Assembly (NCBI GenBank): GCA_036429605.1
Contig: CM071589.1
Coordinates: 3,100,001 to 3,164,000 of the forward strand
Direction: 5' to 3'
Length of the DNA: 64,000 bases
Source of the DNA: Cladobotryum mycophilum
Taxonomy: Eukaryota > Ascomycota > Sordariomycetes > Hypocreales > Hypocreaceae
Under the pieces are notes generated by a model that worked only from the letters and a program-made list of their open reading frames with translations, was not told where the DNA came from and searched no databases. The translations under genes were made by a program, and so were the position numbers. Below, piece after piece: positions 33,969 through 46,154 of the stretch (positions are counted from its first letter, which is position 1; the number at the start of each line of letters is the position of its first letter).

Positions 33969-34691
33969 TGAGGGGCAGCGTTATGGAAAGTGTTCAATTG
34001 GGATAACAATATGATGCCTTATTCAAGCAATTGAGGATTGAGAGAAGGAAAAAAAATAGTATAATAAAGAAAAGAAAAATAAGTAATAGTAGTAATTATA
34101 ATAATAGTAATAATGATAATTGTCTTAATGACTCAAGAAAAGCTCCAGCGAGAAAAGAATCGGAATGACTGTGCCGGAGGGGCCTGAATCGGCATTGATG
34201 GCGGGGTCGCCACTATTGCTTCAGCGCATCAAGACCCCCTAGCCAATCCATTGATCGCCATTACAGCGTCCTGCTCACTGAACCCCTCCACCGAAAGCGC
34301 AACACAAAAGCTTCGATCCCAACCAGTTCTTTCCATGTGAATCAACAGACATAAATAAGGTGTGGTCTGTGCACACACTAGTATCACCTTTCGGATTAAC
34401 CAATTACCGGATGCTCAGCTTCCTTTGGCTGGTGCTTCATGCTGCTGCAGACACCAAAGTAACGCTACCGACGTTATACTTACATTGTGCATGAGCCTCG
34501 GTGACCGAATCTGCGAGCTTATCCTTTGACATCTCTCACCTTGAGCCTAATCAGAGAGTAAATCAATATAGCCATAAGGTCAAAGACCCGGAATACGTGC
34601 CATTGCGGCTAGAATTAGCATACGCGCCTCATCTGGGCAACGGCATAGCTCTCAACCGCTTCTACAAACCTCGCATCCTTACAGCTCAGAT
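33969..34691. other. divergent promoter region of HIS4 and TAF9
   Basis: Shared upstream region, very AT-rich near 34040-34125 with A tracts and TAATAG repeats. It contains the TGACTCA site annotated separately. No gene seen. Confidence 0.6.
34129..34135 (+). promoter_or_regulatory. GCN4/CPC-1 binding site (TGACTCA) upstream of HIS4
   Basis: Perfect palindromic bZIP consensus TGACTCA, 161 nt from the HIS4 start codon and 557 nt from TAF9. GCN4 in yeast and CPC-1/CpcA in filamentous fungi bind this motif to induce amino-acid biosynthesis genes on starvation, so HIS4 is the natural target. Binding itself is inferred. Confidence 0.7.
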
Positions 34692-35495
34692 ATGTCGTCA
34701 AGTCAACCTCAGACCAATGGCGTACCCGCCTCGTCTGCCGGCACATCCCAGACTATGCCGAATACTCAAACAACGGCGACCTCAAGCCAACCTCCATCGT
34801 CATCTCAACAAAACCAGCAACAACAGCAGCAGCAAACACCGTCCTCGCAACCACAGCAGCCTTCCTCCGCCCCGCGGCCACGCGATTCTCGTCTAGTTGA
34901 GCTTCTCCTAACATCGCAAGGAGTCACCTCATACGAACAGCGAGTGCCGCTTCTGCTCCTCGACTTCGCCTACCGCCACACATCCTCCGTTCTCAACGAC
35001 GCGTTACACCTCTCCGGCGACCCGTACATCACCCAAGCCGGCTCAAAGTCCTCAAGTTCAGCACTCATCACCGCGCCAGCGGGCGACGCGAGCGTCAGCG
35101 CCAATGCCGTGAAACTGGCCATCGCCGCTCGCTTGGGGTTCCAGTTCCGTGGGGGTAGCAGTGGGGGTGGTATCAGCAAGGAGTACATGCAAGAACTAGC
35201 GAGGGAACGGAATAAAGTCGCTCTTCCCAAGATTGTGCCGAATGAATGGGGCGTGCGGCTGCCTAGTGAGCGATTCGTTCTCAGCGGAACAAGCTGGGGC
35301 CTTAAGGATATGTGGGATGAGGCCGACCTGGATGACGATGAGGAGGAGTCCAGCTCTCAGCAGGGCGGCGGCGACGCGATGGAGGGTATCGAGGGTCCTG
35401 CGCCCGAGGATGTTGGTGGAGATGGTGTAGAAGGAGGAACTATGGACGACGTATTTGGAGACGACGTGGATGCGGAAATGGCGGAAGGCGGTTAG
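34692..35495 (+). CDS. TAF9: TAF9, TFIID and SAGA subunit
   Basis: Histone-fold TBP-associated factor of TFIID that also belongs to SAGA in fungi. Single exon, 267 aa. The first ~65 residues are Ser/Gln/Pro-rich with a Gln tract. The histone fold starts at PRDSRLVELLLTSQGV and continues EQRVPLLLLDFAYRHTSSVL to VKLAIAARLGFQF, with a Ser/Ala-rich loop insertion between helices. A second conserved patch is LARERNKVALPKI...GVRLPSERFVLSG. The tail is acidic and Gly-rich. The ATG at 34692 is the first of the frame, 10 codons before TNGVPASS; the divergent neighbour is HIS4. Confidence 0.93.
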   Translation: MSSSQPQTNGVPASSAGTSQTMPNTQTTATSSQPPSSSQQNQQQQQQQTPSSQPQQPSSAPRPRDSRLVELLLTSQGVTSYEQRVPLLLLDFAYRHTSSVLNDALHLSGDPYITQAGSKSSSSALITAPAGDASVSANAVKLAIAARLGFQFRGGSSGGGISKEYMQELARERNKVALPKIVPNEWGVRLPSERFVLSGTSWGLKDMWDEADLDDDEEESSSQQGGGDAMEGIEGPAPEDVGGDGVEGGTMDDVFGDDVDAEMAEGG

Positions 35496-36052
35496 TCAAT
35501 TGGTTGGCTGATACATCATCTTCCCACCTTTGGAGACAGAAATAGTTTGGGTTGGCGTTTTTGGAGTTGCAATGATTAACAATGGAAGTTAGAAAGCCTT
35601 TGTAGCGCACCGTCCATGGGATGGGTATGGAATACTCCCACAAAAGGGACGAGGGCCATCCCTTTAGGCTTATGGGTGATATTTAGCTAGCTGGAGTCGC
35701 GCATCGTAAATGATACCACTTATGCAGATTCATCCCCTACATGGCCTTTCAAAAACAACTTTTTTACAATTCTACAGGCAGTTAAGAAAGCCCGAGACAG
35801 GTGATTATTGCCCACCCATTGTAAACAAACACCTTTCCCTACCTGCCTAGTATCCAACCGCCGCCTTATTGTTTTATGTGACACCAACACCACGGATTGA
35901 TAAACAGCACTCATCACATGCAACTCCGCGTAACCTAGTAAGAACAAGGGAAATTTATGGTACACTAGGCTTTGTAAAACGGTATCTCATACACTCTATA
36001 CCCGAGTCTTGCTTTTTGGCACACCGACCGGCCCCCTCCTCTTTTTTACCAT
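35496..36052. other. convergent 3' intergenic region
   Basis: Between the 3' ends of TAF9 and the MPP beta gene. No gene or clear element seen. Confidence 0.6.
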
Positions 36053-37721
36053 TTAGAACTTGGGCTTCATTGTGTTCCTCAATCTCTGGTAATCGAACAG
36101 GCCCTCGATGCTGCCGACAGCGCTGATGGCGATGTCCTGATCCCACAGCTTGCGGTTGGCAAAGTCCATGACGTCCTTATCGGAGATGGCATCGATTCTG
36201 CGCTCAATCTCACCGGGAGACATGCGACGACCGGTGGTGACAAGCTGGCGACCAATATCCTCGGCAACGGCGGTGGTACCGTCCAGAGACAGGAGAATGG
36301 AAGCCTTCAGCTGGGCCTTGGCACGCTCAACCTCGGCCTCGCTGACGTTGGTGCAGAGACGCATCCACTCACGGATGGTGAAGTGGACGAGATCGTCGAG
36401 ACGGGTTGTGTTGTCAGTAACCAGGTAGATACCCCAGAGACTAGTTTGATTGTTAGCACATCGCCAGGATAAACTAGAAACAGTATGCGTAATTGGCTCA
36501 AACGTACCCAGTGTCGCTGTAGCTGGTAGAGAAGCTCATGAAGCTGTTAGCCAGCTCGTGCTTGTGGACGAAGCCACTGAGCTTGCTGCCCTGGTGGGGA
36601 GCGTTGCCCATGGCCTTGTCATAGTTGCCGACGATGGCCTGGGTTACGAGGGCAGTGAAGTAGTCCTCAGAGTTCCAGCTTACACCCTCAACAGCAATGG
36701 CAACGTTGGCAGTAGGCATGGTGTCATCACGGACACGGACGTCAGAGCCGATGAAATCAGCCTTCTGCTTAGACAGGAGGTAAGCGTGGTTCTCGGGTCC
36801 CTTGTTGGGGAGGCCTGAGAAGTGCTTCTCGGCAAGTTCGACCAGCTTCTCGTGAGGAACACCACCAGCGGCAGCGAGGACCATTCGGTCGGCAGTGTAG
36901 TTGTTCTTGATGTAGTTGGTGAGCTCAGTTCGGGTGATGTCACGAATGTTCTGGCGGGGGCCGAGGATGGTACGGCCGAGGGGCTGGTGCTGGAAGGCAG
37001 TGGCGTGGAGGTGGTCAAAGACAACCTCTTCAACCTGCTTCTCAACCTCTTCAGATTCGCGCAAAATGACGTCGCGCTCGCGCTCGATGGCAGCCTCTTC
37101 GAGCTTGGAGTTCTGAAGGATGTCGGATAGGATATCGACGGTCTGGGGAATATCGGAGTTGAAGGCCTTGGCGAAGTAAACGGTGTTTTCACGCTAATCA
37201 GGCCATTAGTTTTGGTTGAATCTTGATCTTCTTGTGATCCCCACTAACCGAGGTGTAGGCATTGAGATGACCACCCATGTTCTCAATCTCGAGTTCCAAC
37301 TGCTGCTGGGATCGCTTGGCAGTACCCTTCGGAATTTTGCGTCAGCCATAATGCGCTCATGGTATGAGACCTGTATATCGAACCTTGAAAGCCAAGTGCT
37401 CGAGGAAGTGCGCGGTACCGTTCGTCTCGTTCGTCTCAGCACGGGAACCGGCATCAATCCACATTCCAACGGTCGAAGTTTGCGCCCATGGTGAGTACTC
37501 GGTGGCGACCTGATACCAGTGAGTTAGCAAGAGTCGGCCCAAGAAGCCAATTGGCGTGGCATCATGGCGCTCACTGTCAAACCGTTCTTGAGGGTTGTCG
37601 TCTGGGTTTTGCCAACGGTGGAGGGCGTAGCGAAGCCCCTTCGCAGGGCACCGGCGGCGGACAGACCAGCACGGTTTCGCACACCTTGCGAGAGGTTCAA
37701 AGCTAGTCTGCGGGACGCCAT
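36053..37721 (-). CDS. MAS1: mitochondrial processing peptidase beta subunit
   Basis: Zinc metallopeptidase of family M16 that removes presequences from imported matrix proteins. In many fungi the same protein is also core protein 1 of the bc1 complex. Five exons: 37721-37575, 37509-37384, 37326-37249, 37193-36508 and 36440-36053, giving 474 aa. The presequence is Arg-rich (MASRRLALNLSQGVRNRAG...RRGFAT). The inverted zinc motif HFLEH is at about residues 83-87, in TNETNGTAHFLEHLAFKGT across an intron; the third ligand lies in the EERERD-like IERERDVILRESEEVEKQ region. A substrate-contact Gly-rich loop GGVPHEKLVELAEKHF follows. The C-terminus is LFDYQRLRNTMKPKF. The second intron has the unusual donor GTTCGA. 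Retention of all zinc residues marks this as the catalytic beta, not alpha, subunit. Confidence 0.96.
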
Positions 37722-38542
37722 GGCGGAGGTTTGGGGGATTGATGATCAATTGAGCGGTTTGATGAAATCTTTCGACCCTGCTCGGCTAGAAGCTTTGCTA
37801 AGACGGGTTGTGGCCTCAGGTTCGAGGTTTTCCGATTGAAATGCTTAGTCATTCCGAACGGCTCCGAAGTGGCACCAACCGACGCCGGACCAATGAGAGA
37901 CCTAGACTTACTAACCGATCTGGTATTCACCTGGCACTATACCTTCTTGGGCGCTATTTTATATATGGCTGACCTTGGTGAATGTTTCCAAACTCACCTT
38001 TATAAATCTTATCTATTCTATTTTACTAGTAAATATTATATAAATATATATTATTGTTCCTTTTCTGTCGGTGCAATTCGTTCCATCCTAATGTGTAGGA
38101 GAGGAAAGTCAGCCATTGGAGATGGATGCCCAGCCCACCCAAATTAGATATGAGCCTGGGCAGTTATGCGGGGGAGGGGACATGACGATGAACTGCCATA
38201 TGCATAGCAGGTTGTCTGATAATCACCTGCTTCAATCCATCACATCCCTTGCTCTTACCTCTTATAAACCGCAGCCTTATTTCAAGCACTACCCATCCCC
38301 TCTTGTGAAGATATAAGAAAGCACAACCCAAATGTTATTATTTTATATTTTGTCTACTATTAAGGCAATTTCTTGATGATACACATGCACTTGCATTGGT
38401 CACAGCAACTTTGTTTAAATACTGATTACCAGTACTCAACGCCTACCGGAATCCCCCTCTCCCATTTTACGTTCAAGGTTCCTTTTGCAGAGCATACTTC
38501 TACAGATATCACCTCATCAGACAAGAAGAACTATACGATCCA
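37722..38542. other. divergent promoter region of MPP beta and the GH36 gene
   Basis: No gene supported; several short frames lack motifs. It is AT-rich near 38000-38060 (TAAATATATAT) and 38330-38360. Confidence 0.5.
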
Positions 38543-41474
38543 ATGTCTGAATCGAGAGTCATCGCTCAAACCTACCCACCGTTAAGCCGAATCACCCCTT
38601 ATCTCAACGATCGGATACCGTTCAGAGCCGTGCTAGACGTTCCTCACCAAACTGTTGCAATTGGTTGGGAGGTCATATTATGGCATCGGTACGATGGATC
38701 TGAGTGGACCGAAACCCGGATGTCGCCTGAAAACGCTGGTTTGTGTCCACGCGGCCTACACCCAGACTCAGACTCAACAACCAAAATCTACTTTTTCACA
38801 CTGCCCATCTTCTTCCGTCAGGCTCTACATTTCACTCTTAAATATCGCCTTACGGGGACGGAGAAATGGAGATGGGTTCAGCGAGAACAAGGCCTTGACG
38901 ATGGCCATATCATCTTCGAGCATCCATCCTCGGGGGACGACGACTTGGATGACCTTATACAAGAATTGAACCCAGACTGGAATATATCCATGCCCGTGAA
39001 CCAGGCTCCAAGGACGCAATTATTCTCTCTTCAAGTGAGAGTACCGCCTGCAAACGGGAATGAGCCTACGATCCGAGACATTGAAGTTGGTCGGCCATGG
39101 AAATTCTTTATGAGGTACGGATGCAAATGCAATACTTTTATTCATTCGTTTTATGCTACTTCGCTTGTGAAATACCTCGAGTTATGGCGATAGCAACTGA
39201 CCTGATGTAGGTGGTTCGCACTTGTACGCACGTCGTTTTCTTGGCTCGCACCGCGGCAAGGCAAGACAGAATTTCATCTTGACAAAGATGCTGTACTACT
39301 ATCATTCCTGAATCCCGAGAACCGAAGTTTAGTCTTCTTGGCTTTTGGTGGTTCTAATGTTCAAACTGTTTTTCGACATAAAGATCAAGGTGTTATTTCG
39401 GTGCATGTATGATTCCCGATCCCTGATTCTATGCAACTGAGTAACATTGATCCTCGCAGATACAAAACGACTCTAGTTCTGAAGAGACGGTTACAATTCT
39501 TGTCTCGGAGGGAAACGACTTTCACAATGCTGTAGCATCTGTTGTATACGAAGCAAGAGCTCTCGCAGTGAAACACCAGAGCATGATGGAGGGGCTAGAT
39601 ACGGAAATAGAGACGTTGAGCCAAGATGCCCGACTGGCTAGCTGGCCAGAATTCAACTGGTACGATGGGCTTGGCTTTTGTTAGTCTACCAATACGCACG
39701 ATACCCCCGAAGCCTCAACTAACCACAGTCAGGTACTTGGAACTCCCTCGGCCAGCGATTAACCGAAGAGAAGATCATTGATGCTCTTGAGCAACTGAAG
39801 AGAAATGGTATAAACATCACAAATCTCATTATTGACGACAACTGGCAAACAATCGACTATAAAGGCGATTCCCAATTCCAACATGGATGGATCGATTTTG
39901 AGGCGGAACCGAGCGCATTCCCCAAGGGATTGAGAGCTACAGTTTCGAAAATCCGACACGAGTATCCCGCCATTCGAAATGTTATCGTCTGGCATGCCAT
40001 GCTCGGCTATTGGGGCGGCATTTCCCCTCATGGAAAAATTGCCAAGTCATACAAGACCACTCAAGTTACCCGCAAAGAATCGGAAAATCAACATATGCCT
40101 CTTGGAGACAAGATAACTGTCATTGATAAAGCGGATGTATTCAAATTCTACGATGAGTTCTATCGATTTCTCGCCAAGGCCGGCATCGACGGTGTAAAAG
40201 CAGATGTTCAGTCTATGCTGGACATGTTGCAGGATGCATCCGATCGGCGTGAACTTACTAGTGAATACTTTAACGCATGGAATGTTGCTTCAATGCGGCA
40301 CTTCCGTAGTAAGGTCATCTCTTGCATGTCCCAGATTCCGCAGGCGCTCTTCCACTCTCTGCTACTTCAAGATCGGCCAGCTATTGTGGCCCGCAATTCG
40401 GACGATTATTATCCTGATGTTCCTGATTCGCATCCTTGGCATGTGTGGGCAAACGCTCATAACAGCATGCTAACGCAATACTTGAACGTTGTTTCTGACT
40501 GGGATATGTTCCAGACAACGAATGAGTTTTCGGGATTTCATGCGGCAGCACGATGTGTCAGTGGAGGTCCAATATATATCACTGATGTCCCAGGCAAGTA
40601 CGATATGAACTTGATATCACAGATCACCGGGAGAACAACTAATGGGAGAACCTTAATTTTACGGCCAAACGGAAAGGGGAAAGCGCTCAGACCATACATT
40701 AGTTATACAGACAACTTACTTCTTCAGGTCGGAAGCTTCTACGGTAAGAGACACATGCTATGCAAAGGAATCTAAAAACTAACAAAAGAATTAGGAGCTG
40801 CCGGATATAGGGCAGGGATATTGGCTATCTTTAACGTCTCAAAACAGCCATTGACAGAGCTCATTGACTTGTTTTCATTCCCTGGTACCGAGCGTGGTAT
40901 AGGTTACATTATACGAGCTCATACTACAGGCAAGGCCTCCAAGGTTATATCATTAAACTCCCCAGTTCCTCTAGTAACCACTTCGCTGGGCGTCGGCGGT
41001 TATGAGATCCTTTCAGCTTTTCAGGCACTTCCTTTCACACCTTCGGCATTCCTAAGAGACCAGGGCATTAACGTCGTTTATGCCGCAAACCTTGGGCTTC
41101 TCAGAAAGATGACGGGCTGTGTAGCTGTAATGGGTGGTGTCATCGAGCCTTGCTCAACAGGACATGTCCGTGTGATCGCCAAGCTCAAGGCACTCGGTGT
41201 TTTCGGTACAGCCTTTGAGCCACTAAAACTCGTTTTAATCTGCATTTGCTAACCTTCTCTGATAGGAGTGTACATTTCTACACTACCATTATTGAGTATC
41301 CTTGACCACTTCATAGTGAAGCTCCAAGATGTGGTAATCCCCGTGGAGACAGTCAGTGTATCAAAGGACGATTCCTGTGTTCTTGAAGTGGACGTTGAGA
41401 GAGCTTGGAAGCTGCTGAAACTTAAAGCCAAAGATGACGACACAATGGACCTGGATGTGGAATTCAGAATATAG
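38543..41474 (+). CDS. GH36 raffinose synthase / Sip1-type alpha-galactosidase-like protein
   Basis: Six exons: 38543-39114, 39211-39406, 39460-39679, 39733-40743, 40795-41205 and 41266-41474, giving 872 aa; all junctions keep frame. The family core is GFCTWNSLG (formed across the intron 39680-39732), LIIDDNWQTIDYKGD, WHAMLGYWGG, the nucleophile Asp in DGVKADVQSMLD (about residue 487), and the general acid in ARNSDDYYPD (about 550). Then come DWDMFQTTNEFSGFHAAAR and GGPIYITDVPG. The N-terminal beta-sandwich domain and a C-terminal GVGGYEILSAF region complete the GH36 fold. No signal peptide, so probably cytosolic. Plant relatives include raffinose/stachyose synthases and alkaline alpha-galactosidases. 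Substrate in fungi is uncertain. Confidence 0.93.
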
Positions 41475-41786
41475 CGGTAATGATCTGAAGGCAAACCTTT
41501 TGAAGAGTAGGATTCCTAAGGCAAAGATTAGAACATCACTTATCAGGTCCTTCATTTTTCAATCAGATCAAATATTCATACAAGATTTCATAGCTCTGGG
41601 ACAAGGCAATGTGACTCGTAGGGACTTTAATGCGCCAAAACCTGGTTGTATTCCAGTCTACGAATAACTTTTTCTTGGAAAGTCCATGTTGCCGAGTCCT
41701 ATTCTCTGATAGAAAAACATTATTCTCTTTCAACTCCATACGCCTTGTCCTGCCAACATCACCGTCCGTCAGAAAAACAGGCCGCC
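41475..41786. other. convergent 3' intergenic region
   Basis: Between the 3' ends of the GH36 and ARP4 genes; nothing else seen. Confidence 0.6.
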
Positions 41787-43269
41787 TTATTTGCATCGCT
41801 TCTCGACGATACCAGCACCGTTCTCCTCGTACTCCTTCTTTGATATCCACATCTGATGGAAGGTACCCAGACTAGCCAGAATGCTGCCGCCGATCCAGGC
41901 GCCGAATCGTCGCTCGCTGGACAAGCCAGCGGCATGGATCTTGATCTTCATTCCGGGGTACATGGTTGTCAACTCGTTGTTGAGACGATCGTTGAACCCA
42001 TTGATCAGACTTGTGCTACCGGTGACAACAACATTGCTAAGAAGATTACCTCGCAGGTCAACGTCAATAGCATTGAGGGCGGCACGAATGAGCTCAGGAA
42101 TAGTTTGGGCCTTGGTCAGACGCTCCGACTCCGGGACAGCGTAGCCGGCCGTCTCATCCCACATGCCTTCGGTAACCTTGAAGCGTTGCTCGCGCCACAT
42201 CTGGTTGTAGCCATCTGGCATTTCGAATACTCGGCCGGGCTGAGACTTGATGTAATCTTCGTTTCCGGCGGCGTTGTACCGGCCAGGGCCACGCCATACC
42301 TCTACCACTGACTCCTTGAATTCGGTCAAGACCCGCTCCTCCTCGAAAGTACGGAATGAGTCGTGGATCTTAAATGGGTAGTCACGCAACCGAACCTGCG
42401 CGGGGGCAAGGGCATCTACGGGAGTCTTATTTTCGACCATGAAGGTCGGAGTCAGGGGGACTCTGGGATCTGATGTCTCCCACATATTGCGGATCTGGGA
42501 AGATAGCCAGAGGCCACCGGCAGGAGATCGCTGAATGGATCGCTTAAGAACCATTCCATCGTGAATGGCTGTGACAGAGGTGTTGGAGCCGCCGATATCG
42601 ATAACCAGAGCGGTAGCCTTGCCGGCAGCGAAGGCAGCCAAGACTGGTGTTCGGCTCAACCAGAAGGCGGGAGTTCCCCAGCTCTCCATGCTCAACTCGA
42701 TAGCCTTCTCTCGTGCCTTAGCCGAGTTCCAAGGAGCTTCCGTCATGAGCAGTGGGAATTCCTCGAGGGGCTTCTCATGCGCCTCCAGCGACTCGGACTC
42801 CTCCATCGCAACGTCTCCCTCTCCATCCTGATCTTTTACGTCGTCATTAAGGCCGTTCTTGGAAGGTGGCGTTTGTCTCTCGGGCTGGAGTCGCTTGACC
42901 AGCATGTACTCCCAGATCTTCTCCGCTACGTCCCAGTCCTCGACGACACTATCTCGGTTTATGTAGTTGCGGACCTCAAAGTTGTCGCGCGGTATGATAC
43001 ACTCGTCGCCGAAAAGATTTCGAGGGGGTCGCTGGTGATGTGGCCGTAGAAAGAAGGCAAGATTGACTTGGGAACATCTTCGCCGGCGAAACCTGCACGC
43101 GTGGTGCAGTATCCGGGGTCGAGAACGAGGGCAGAAACCTCATCTGCAGCAAGAGTTAGCATCAGGTGCCCAAGGCCTTGATTCATTCAATTCAGTTTAA
43201 TCATAACCCACCTCCACCGTAGATGTCGGTCGGCTGTGCCGTCGCGGGCAAAGGCTGCTGTTGAGCCAT
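41787..43269 (-). CDS. ARP4: actin-related protein 4 (frame broken by one base)
   Basis: Nuclear actin-related subunit shared by NuA4, SWR1 and INO80 chromatin complexes. Exon 1 is 43269-43212; the intron 43211-43144 has donor GTGGGT and acceptor GCAG; exon 2 runs from 43143 to the stop at 41787. The protein opens MAQQQPLPATAQPTDIYGGDEVSALVLDPG. Actin-fold motifs include CTTRAGFAGEDVPKSILPSF, ALVIDIGGSNTSVTAIHDG, VVVTGSTSLINGF and FGAWIGGSILASL. An acidic insertion typical of Arp4 follows LVKRLQPERQ. The frame changes inside SDPPRNLFGDECIIPRD: the G5 run at 43024-43028 needs six bases. With the extra base, exon 1 plus exon 2 make 471 aa. Without it the reading stops after 28 wrong codons. Arp4 is essential in yeast, so a real null is unlikely. 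Confidence 0.92.
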
Positions 43270-43898
43270 AATGATGTTGTCGTGATATCGTAATCGCGTG
43301 GCCAAAGGCTCAATTGATCAAGCTGTGCGCTAGATGAAGCTTGGGATGTATATGTATTATGTAGTTGAACAGTGCATAAGGGACAAGGTTACAATGGGCA
43401 AGGCGGCGAGACGAGGGTGTCGCGTCGGAATAAATTTCAGCCTTGGTGGTTGGTGAGTTGAGCTCACTGGAGAAGGAACCAAACAGGGGAGCCGCATGCC
43501 CGGATTCAGTTGGTGGGGTGTGCATGAAATAAGAGGGGGCGTGTCTGCAATCCACATAAAAATATCGCTGCGTTTGACGATGGAAGTAAATTTTCCTCTT
43601 CTTCAACATTTAAACCTGCACCTAAAACTGCGAACACCGACGCATGTACTGCGCATGCATTGCTATTTAGGTGCAGCCGATATGCTGGTAAGTTGTTTTT
43701 CTCGCTCTTTCTTTTATTCAACCAAATTGTTTTCCATGATGAACTGCATTCTCGCTTCAGAACCGCTGCGATTGATACGGCTTCGGCCGTAGAGGATAAC
43801 ACCATGCATCTACCTGACCCTATTCTCTATACCCTTTTTCCGCACATGAAAGACCTCTAGAACTGGTAACAGAAAGCTAATTCTGTTTTATAGAAGCG
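43270..43898. other. divergent promoter region of ARP4 and mitochondrial lysyl-tRNA synthetase
   Basis: No supported gene; short frames on both strands overlap without motifs. Confidence 0.6.
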
Positions 43899-45847
43899 AT
43901 GAAGTCCGTCAATTGCCTCAGGCTGGCCCGCCGGTCTGTTTCCCTCCACGCTGGCGCCAGGTTCCCTACAGCTCAGTCCACAAAATGGAGTTATCCTTCC
44001 GCATTGTTGCGTCAAGGGACTCCATCCGGATCCGAGGCTAGAGGTCTGTCCACCAGGGCCGAGAAGGGAACAAGAGTGTCGAGATTTAGTGAAGATCAAG
44101 AGGGGCAGGAAGCTCTGTCACCTTTCAAACAGCATCGCCAAAACGAGTTGTTGGAGGATCAGCAGAGTGAGGATCCTCTTTACCCAGAAACATACCCACG
44201 CTTGGACCTTCCCACTGAGCGAAAGAGTGTACCGGAGTTCTTGGAAGATTTCCACAACCGGTTGTCCGAGGAGCATGTCACCTTGACTGGTCGTGTGCGG
44301 TCGAAGCGAGTGGTTGGGAAATATCTCATCTTTGTCGACATAGTAAACGAGTTCCAAAGGGTGCAGGTCATGATCAACAAGAGCAAGTGTGTATCAGAAA
44401 AGTTTAGAAGTGTCCATAAATTCGGTCTGTTCAAAAACCTAATACAAATTGGCGATCATATATGTAGGCTCTCTGCACTCCCTTTGTTCCACCAGAGGCT
44501 GACGCGTTGGCAGCGGTCACTGGCGTCCCAACCCGTACAAACACGGGTCAGCTGAGCCTAGAGGCTCGACAGCTGCCTGAGCTTCTCTCCCCAACCATGG
44601 AGCAGATCCCAGAAAAGCTCACGGACGCCAAGACTAGGATGCAGGAGCGTCATGTCGATATGCTGGTGAACAGAGAGACCATAGATGTTCTGAGATTGCG
44701 TGCCGGGATCACGAAGCATATGCGAGATCACTTCCATTCGAAGCGTTTCCTCGAGTTTCAGACACCAATTCTGGCTGAGAATGCCGGTGGCGCAGTGGCT
44801 CGACCTTTTATTACCCGTGCTACGGAGATGCGAGACAAGGACCTTGCCTTACGTATTGCGCCCGAGCTATGGCTGAAGCGTCTTGTTGTCGGTGGTGTAG
44901 ACAAAGTCTTTGAAATCGGCCCTGCCTTCCGCAATGAGGGCGTCGACGCAACTCACAACCCGGAGTTTACCATGTGCGAGTTTTACAGTGCTTATACGAA
45001 CCTCCCCGACCTTATCAAGCACACGGAGGAACTCCTATACAGCCTTGCGACGCATTCGCAAGAGCTCATCTCCACACAGCTCACCACCCTGCCCCCTATT
45101 GATCTCAGTCGATTTGCCCGGCCATTCAAGCAGGTGGAATTCGTCCCCGGACTGGAACAGGCCATCGGCATTCGCTTTCCCAAGTTGTCTACCGAGGATG
45201 CCCTGCCTGAGCTTCTCGCGGTCCTGAAACTTGCTGGAGTTCACGTCCCCGGCGAGGTACCCAACTCACTACCAAAGCTCCTGGACAGACTCGCAGCCAT
45301 TTACCTCGAGCCCATGTCCTTTGAGGAGCCGCTCTTCATCACCCATCACCCCACGTGCATGTCCCCCCTCGCAAAGAGCTTCCTCTGTCCCCGCACCTAT
45401 CAGCTAATCTCTGCTCGCGCGGAGCTCTTCATGGGCGGCCGAGAATTGGCCAACATGTATGAGGAGGAAAACGATCCCGAGGAGCAGAAGCGCAAGCTGG
45501 CCGCCCATCGAACTCTCGTGAACAAGCCCGACGGCAGCATAGCTTTCGAGGCACCGGAGGGGACCACAGAGACGGCAGTAGAAACGGAGGGCGGCGCCGA
45601 GATGACTGCCGAGACAGACGTTGTGGAAGTAGAGGAGGATGAATGGGAGGCATCCCCTCTGGATCAGAGTTATGTGAAGGCCCTAGATTACGGACTGCCC
45701 CCCACTGGCGGCTGGGGTTGTGGTGTCGAGCGACTCGTCATGCTCTTCTCGGGCGCAAACCGCATCAGCGACTGCTTGAGCTTCGGGACATTGAGAAACG
45801 TTGTCGGTCTCTCAGCTGATGAGAAGAGTGTGGAAAAGACAAACTGA
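43899..45847 (+). CDS. MSK1: lysyl-tRNA synthetase, mitochondrial
   Basis: Class II synthetase charging mitochondrial tRNA-Lys. Exons 43899-44463 and 44514-45847 give 632 aa. The 50-nt intron (GTAGGC...GGCAG, branch GCTGAC) joins T|CG to read IGDHISVTGVPTRTNTGQLSLEA, the expected OB-fold continuation. The N-terminus is Arg/Ser-rich without acidic residues (MKSVNCLRLARRSVSLHAG), consistent with a presequence. The anticodon-binding OB fold has VTLTGRVRSKRVVGKYLIFVD. Class II motif 2 is FEIGPAFRNEGVDATHNPEF; motif 3 is GWGCGVERLVMLFSG. SPLAKSF and ARAELFMGGRELAN are the lysine-specific blocks. An acidic insertion (about 520-590) separates them from motif 3. It diverges from ARP4. Confidence 0.94.
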
Positions 45848-46154
45848 TGAAAAAATATCTTATGATGACTTAGACTAGAGTGTATGATTAGAAGTTGCTT
45901 GTATATGAGCATATTTTGTACATTATCTATGGTGAACGAAAGACGTATGGCTCATAAAATCACATTTATAGGGCGAAAGTTGATGGGGGAAATCTCATAT
46001 CTCATCATAAATAGAGTCGTCAATCATGTACAAAAAATCGAAAAGTCATCAAAATAGCCATACCCAAGAATTTGGGCTCCCTTCCTCCTCCCATATCATC
46101 TTCAATCTTTGAAGAATCATCCTTTTCCTTTTTAGCCTTCATTGTTTCTTCTCT
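45848..46154. other. convergent 3' intergenic region
   Basis: Between the 3' ends of the LysRS and TOS1-like genes. AT-rich; nothing else seen. Confidence 0.6.
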
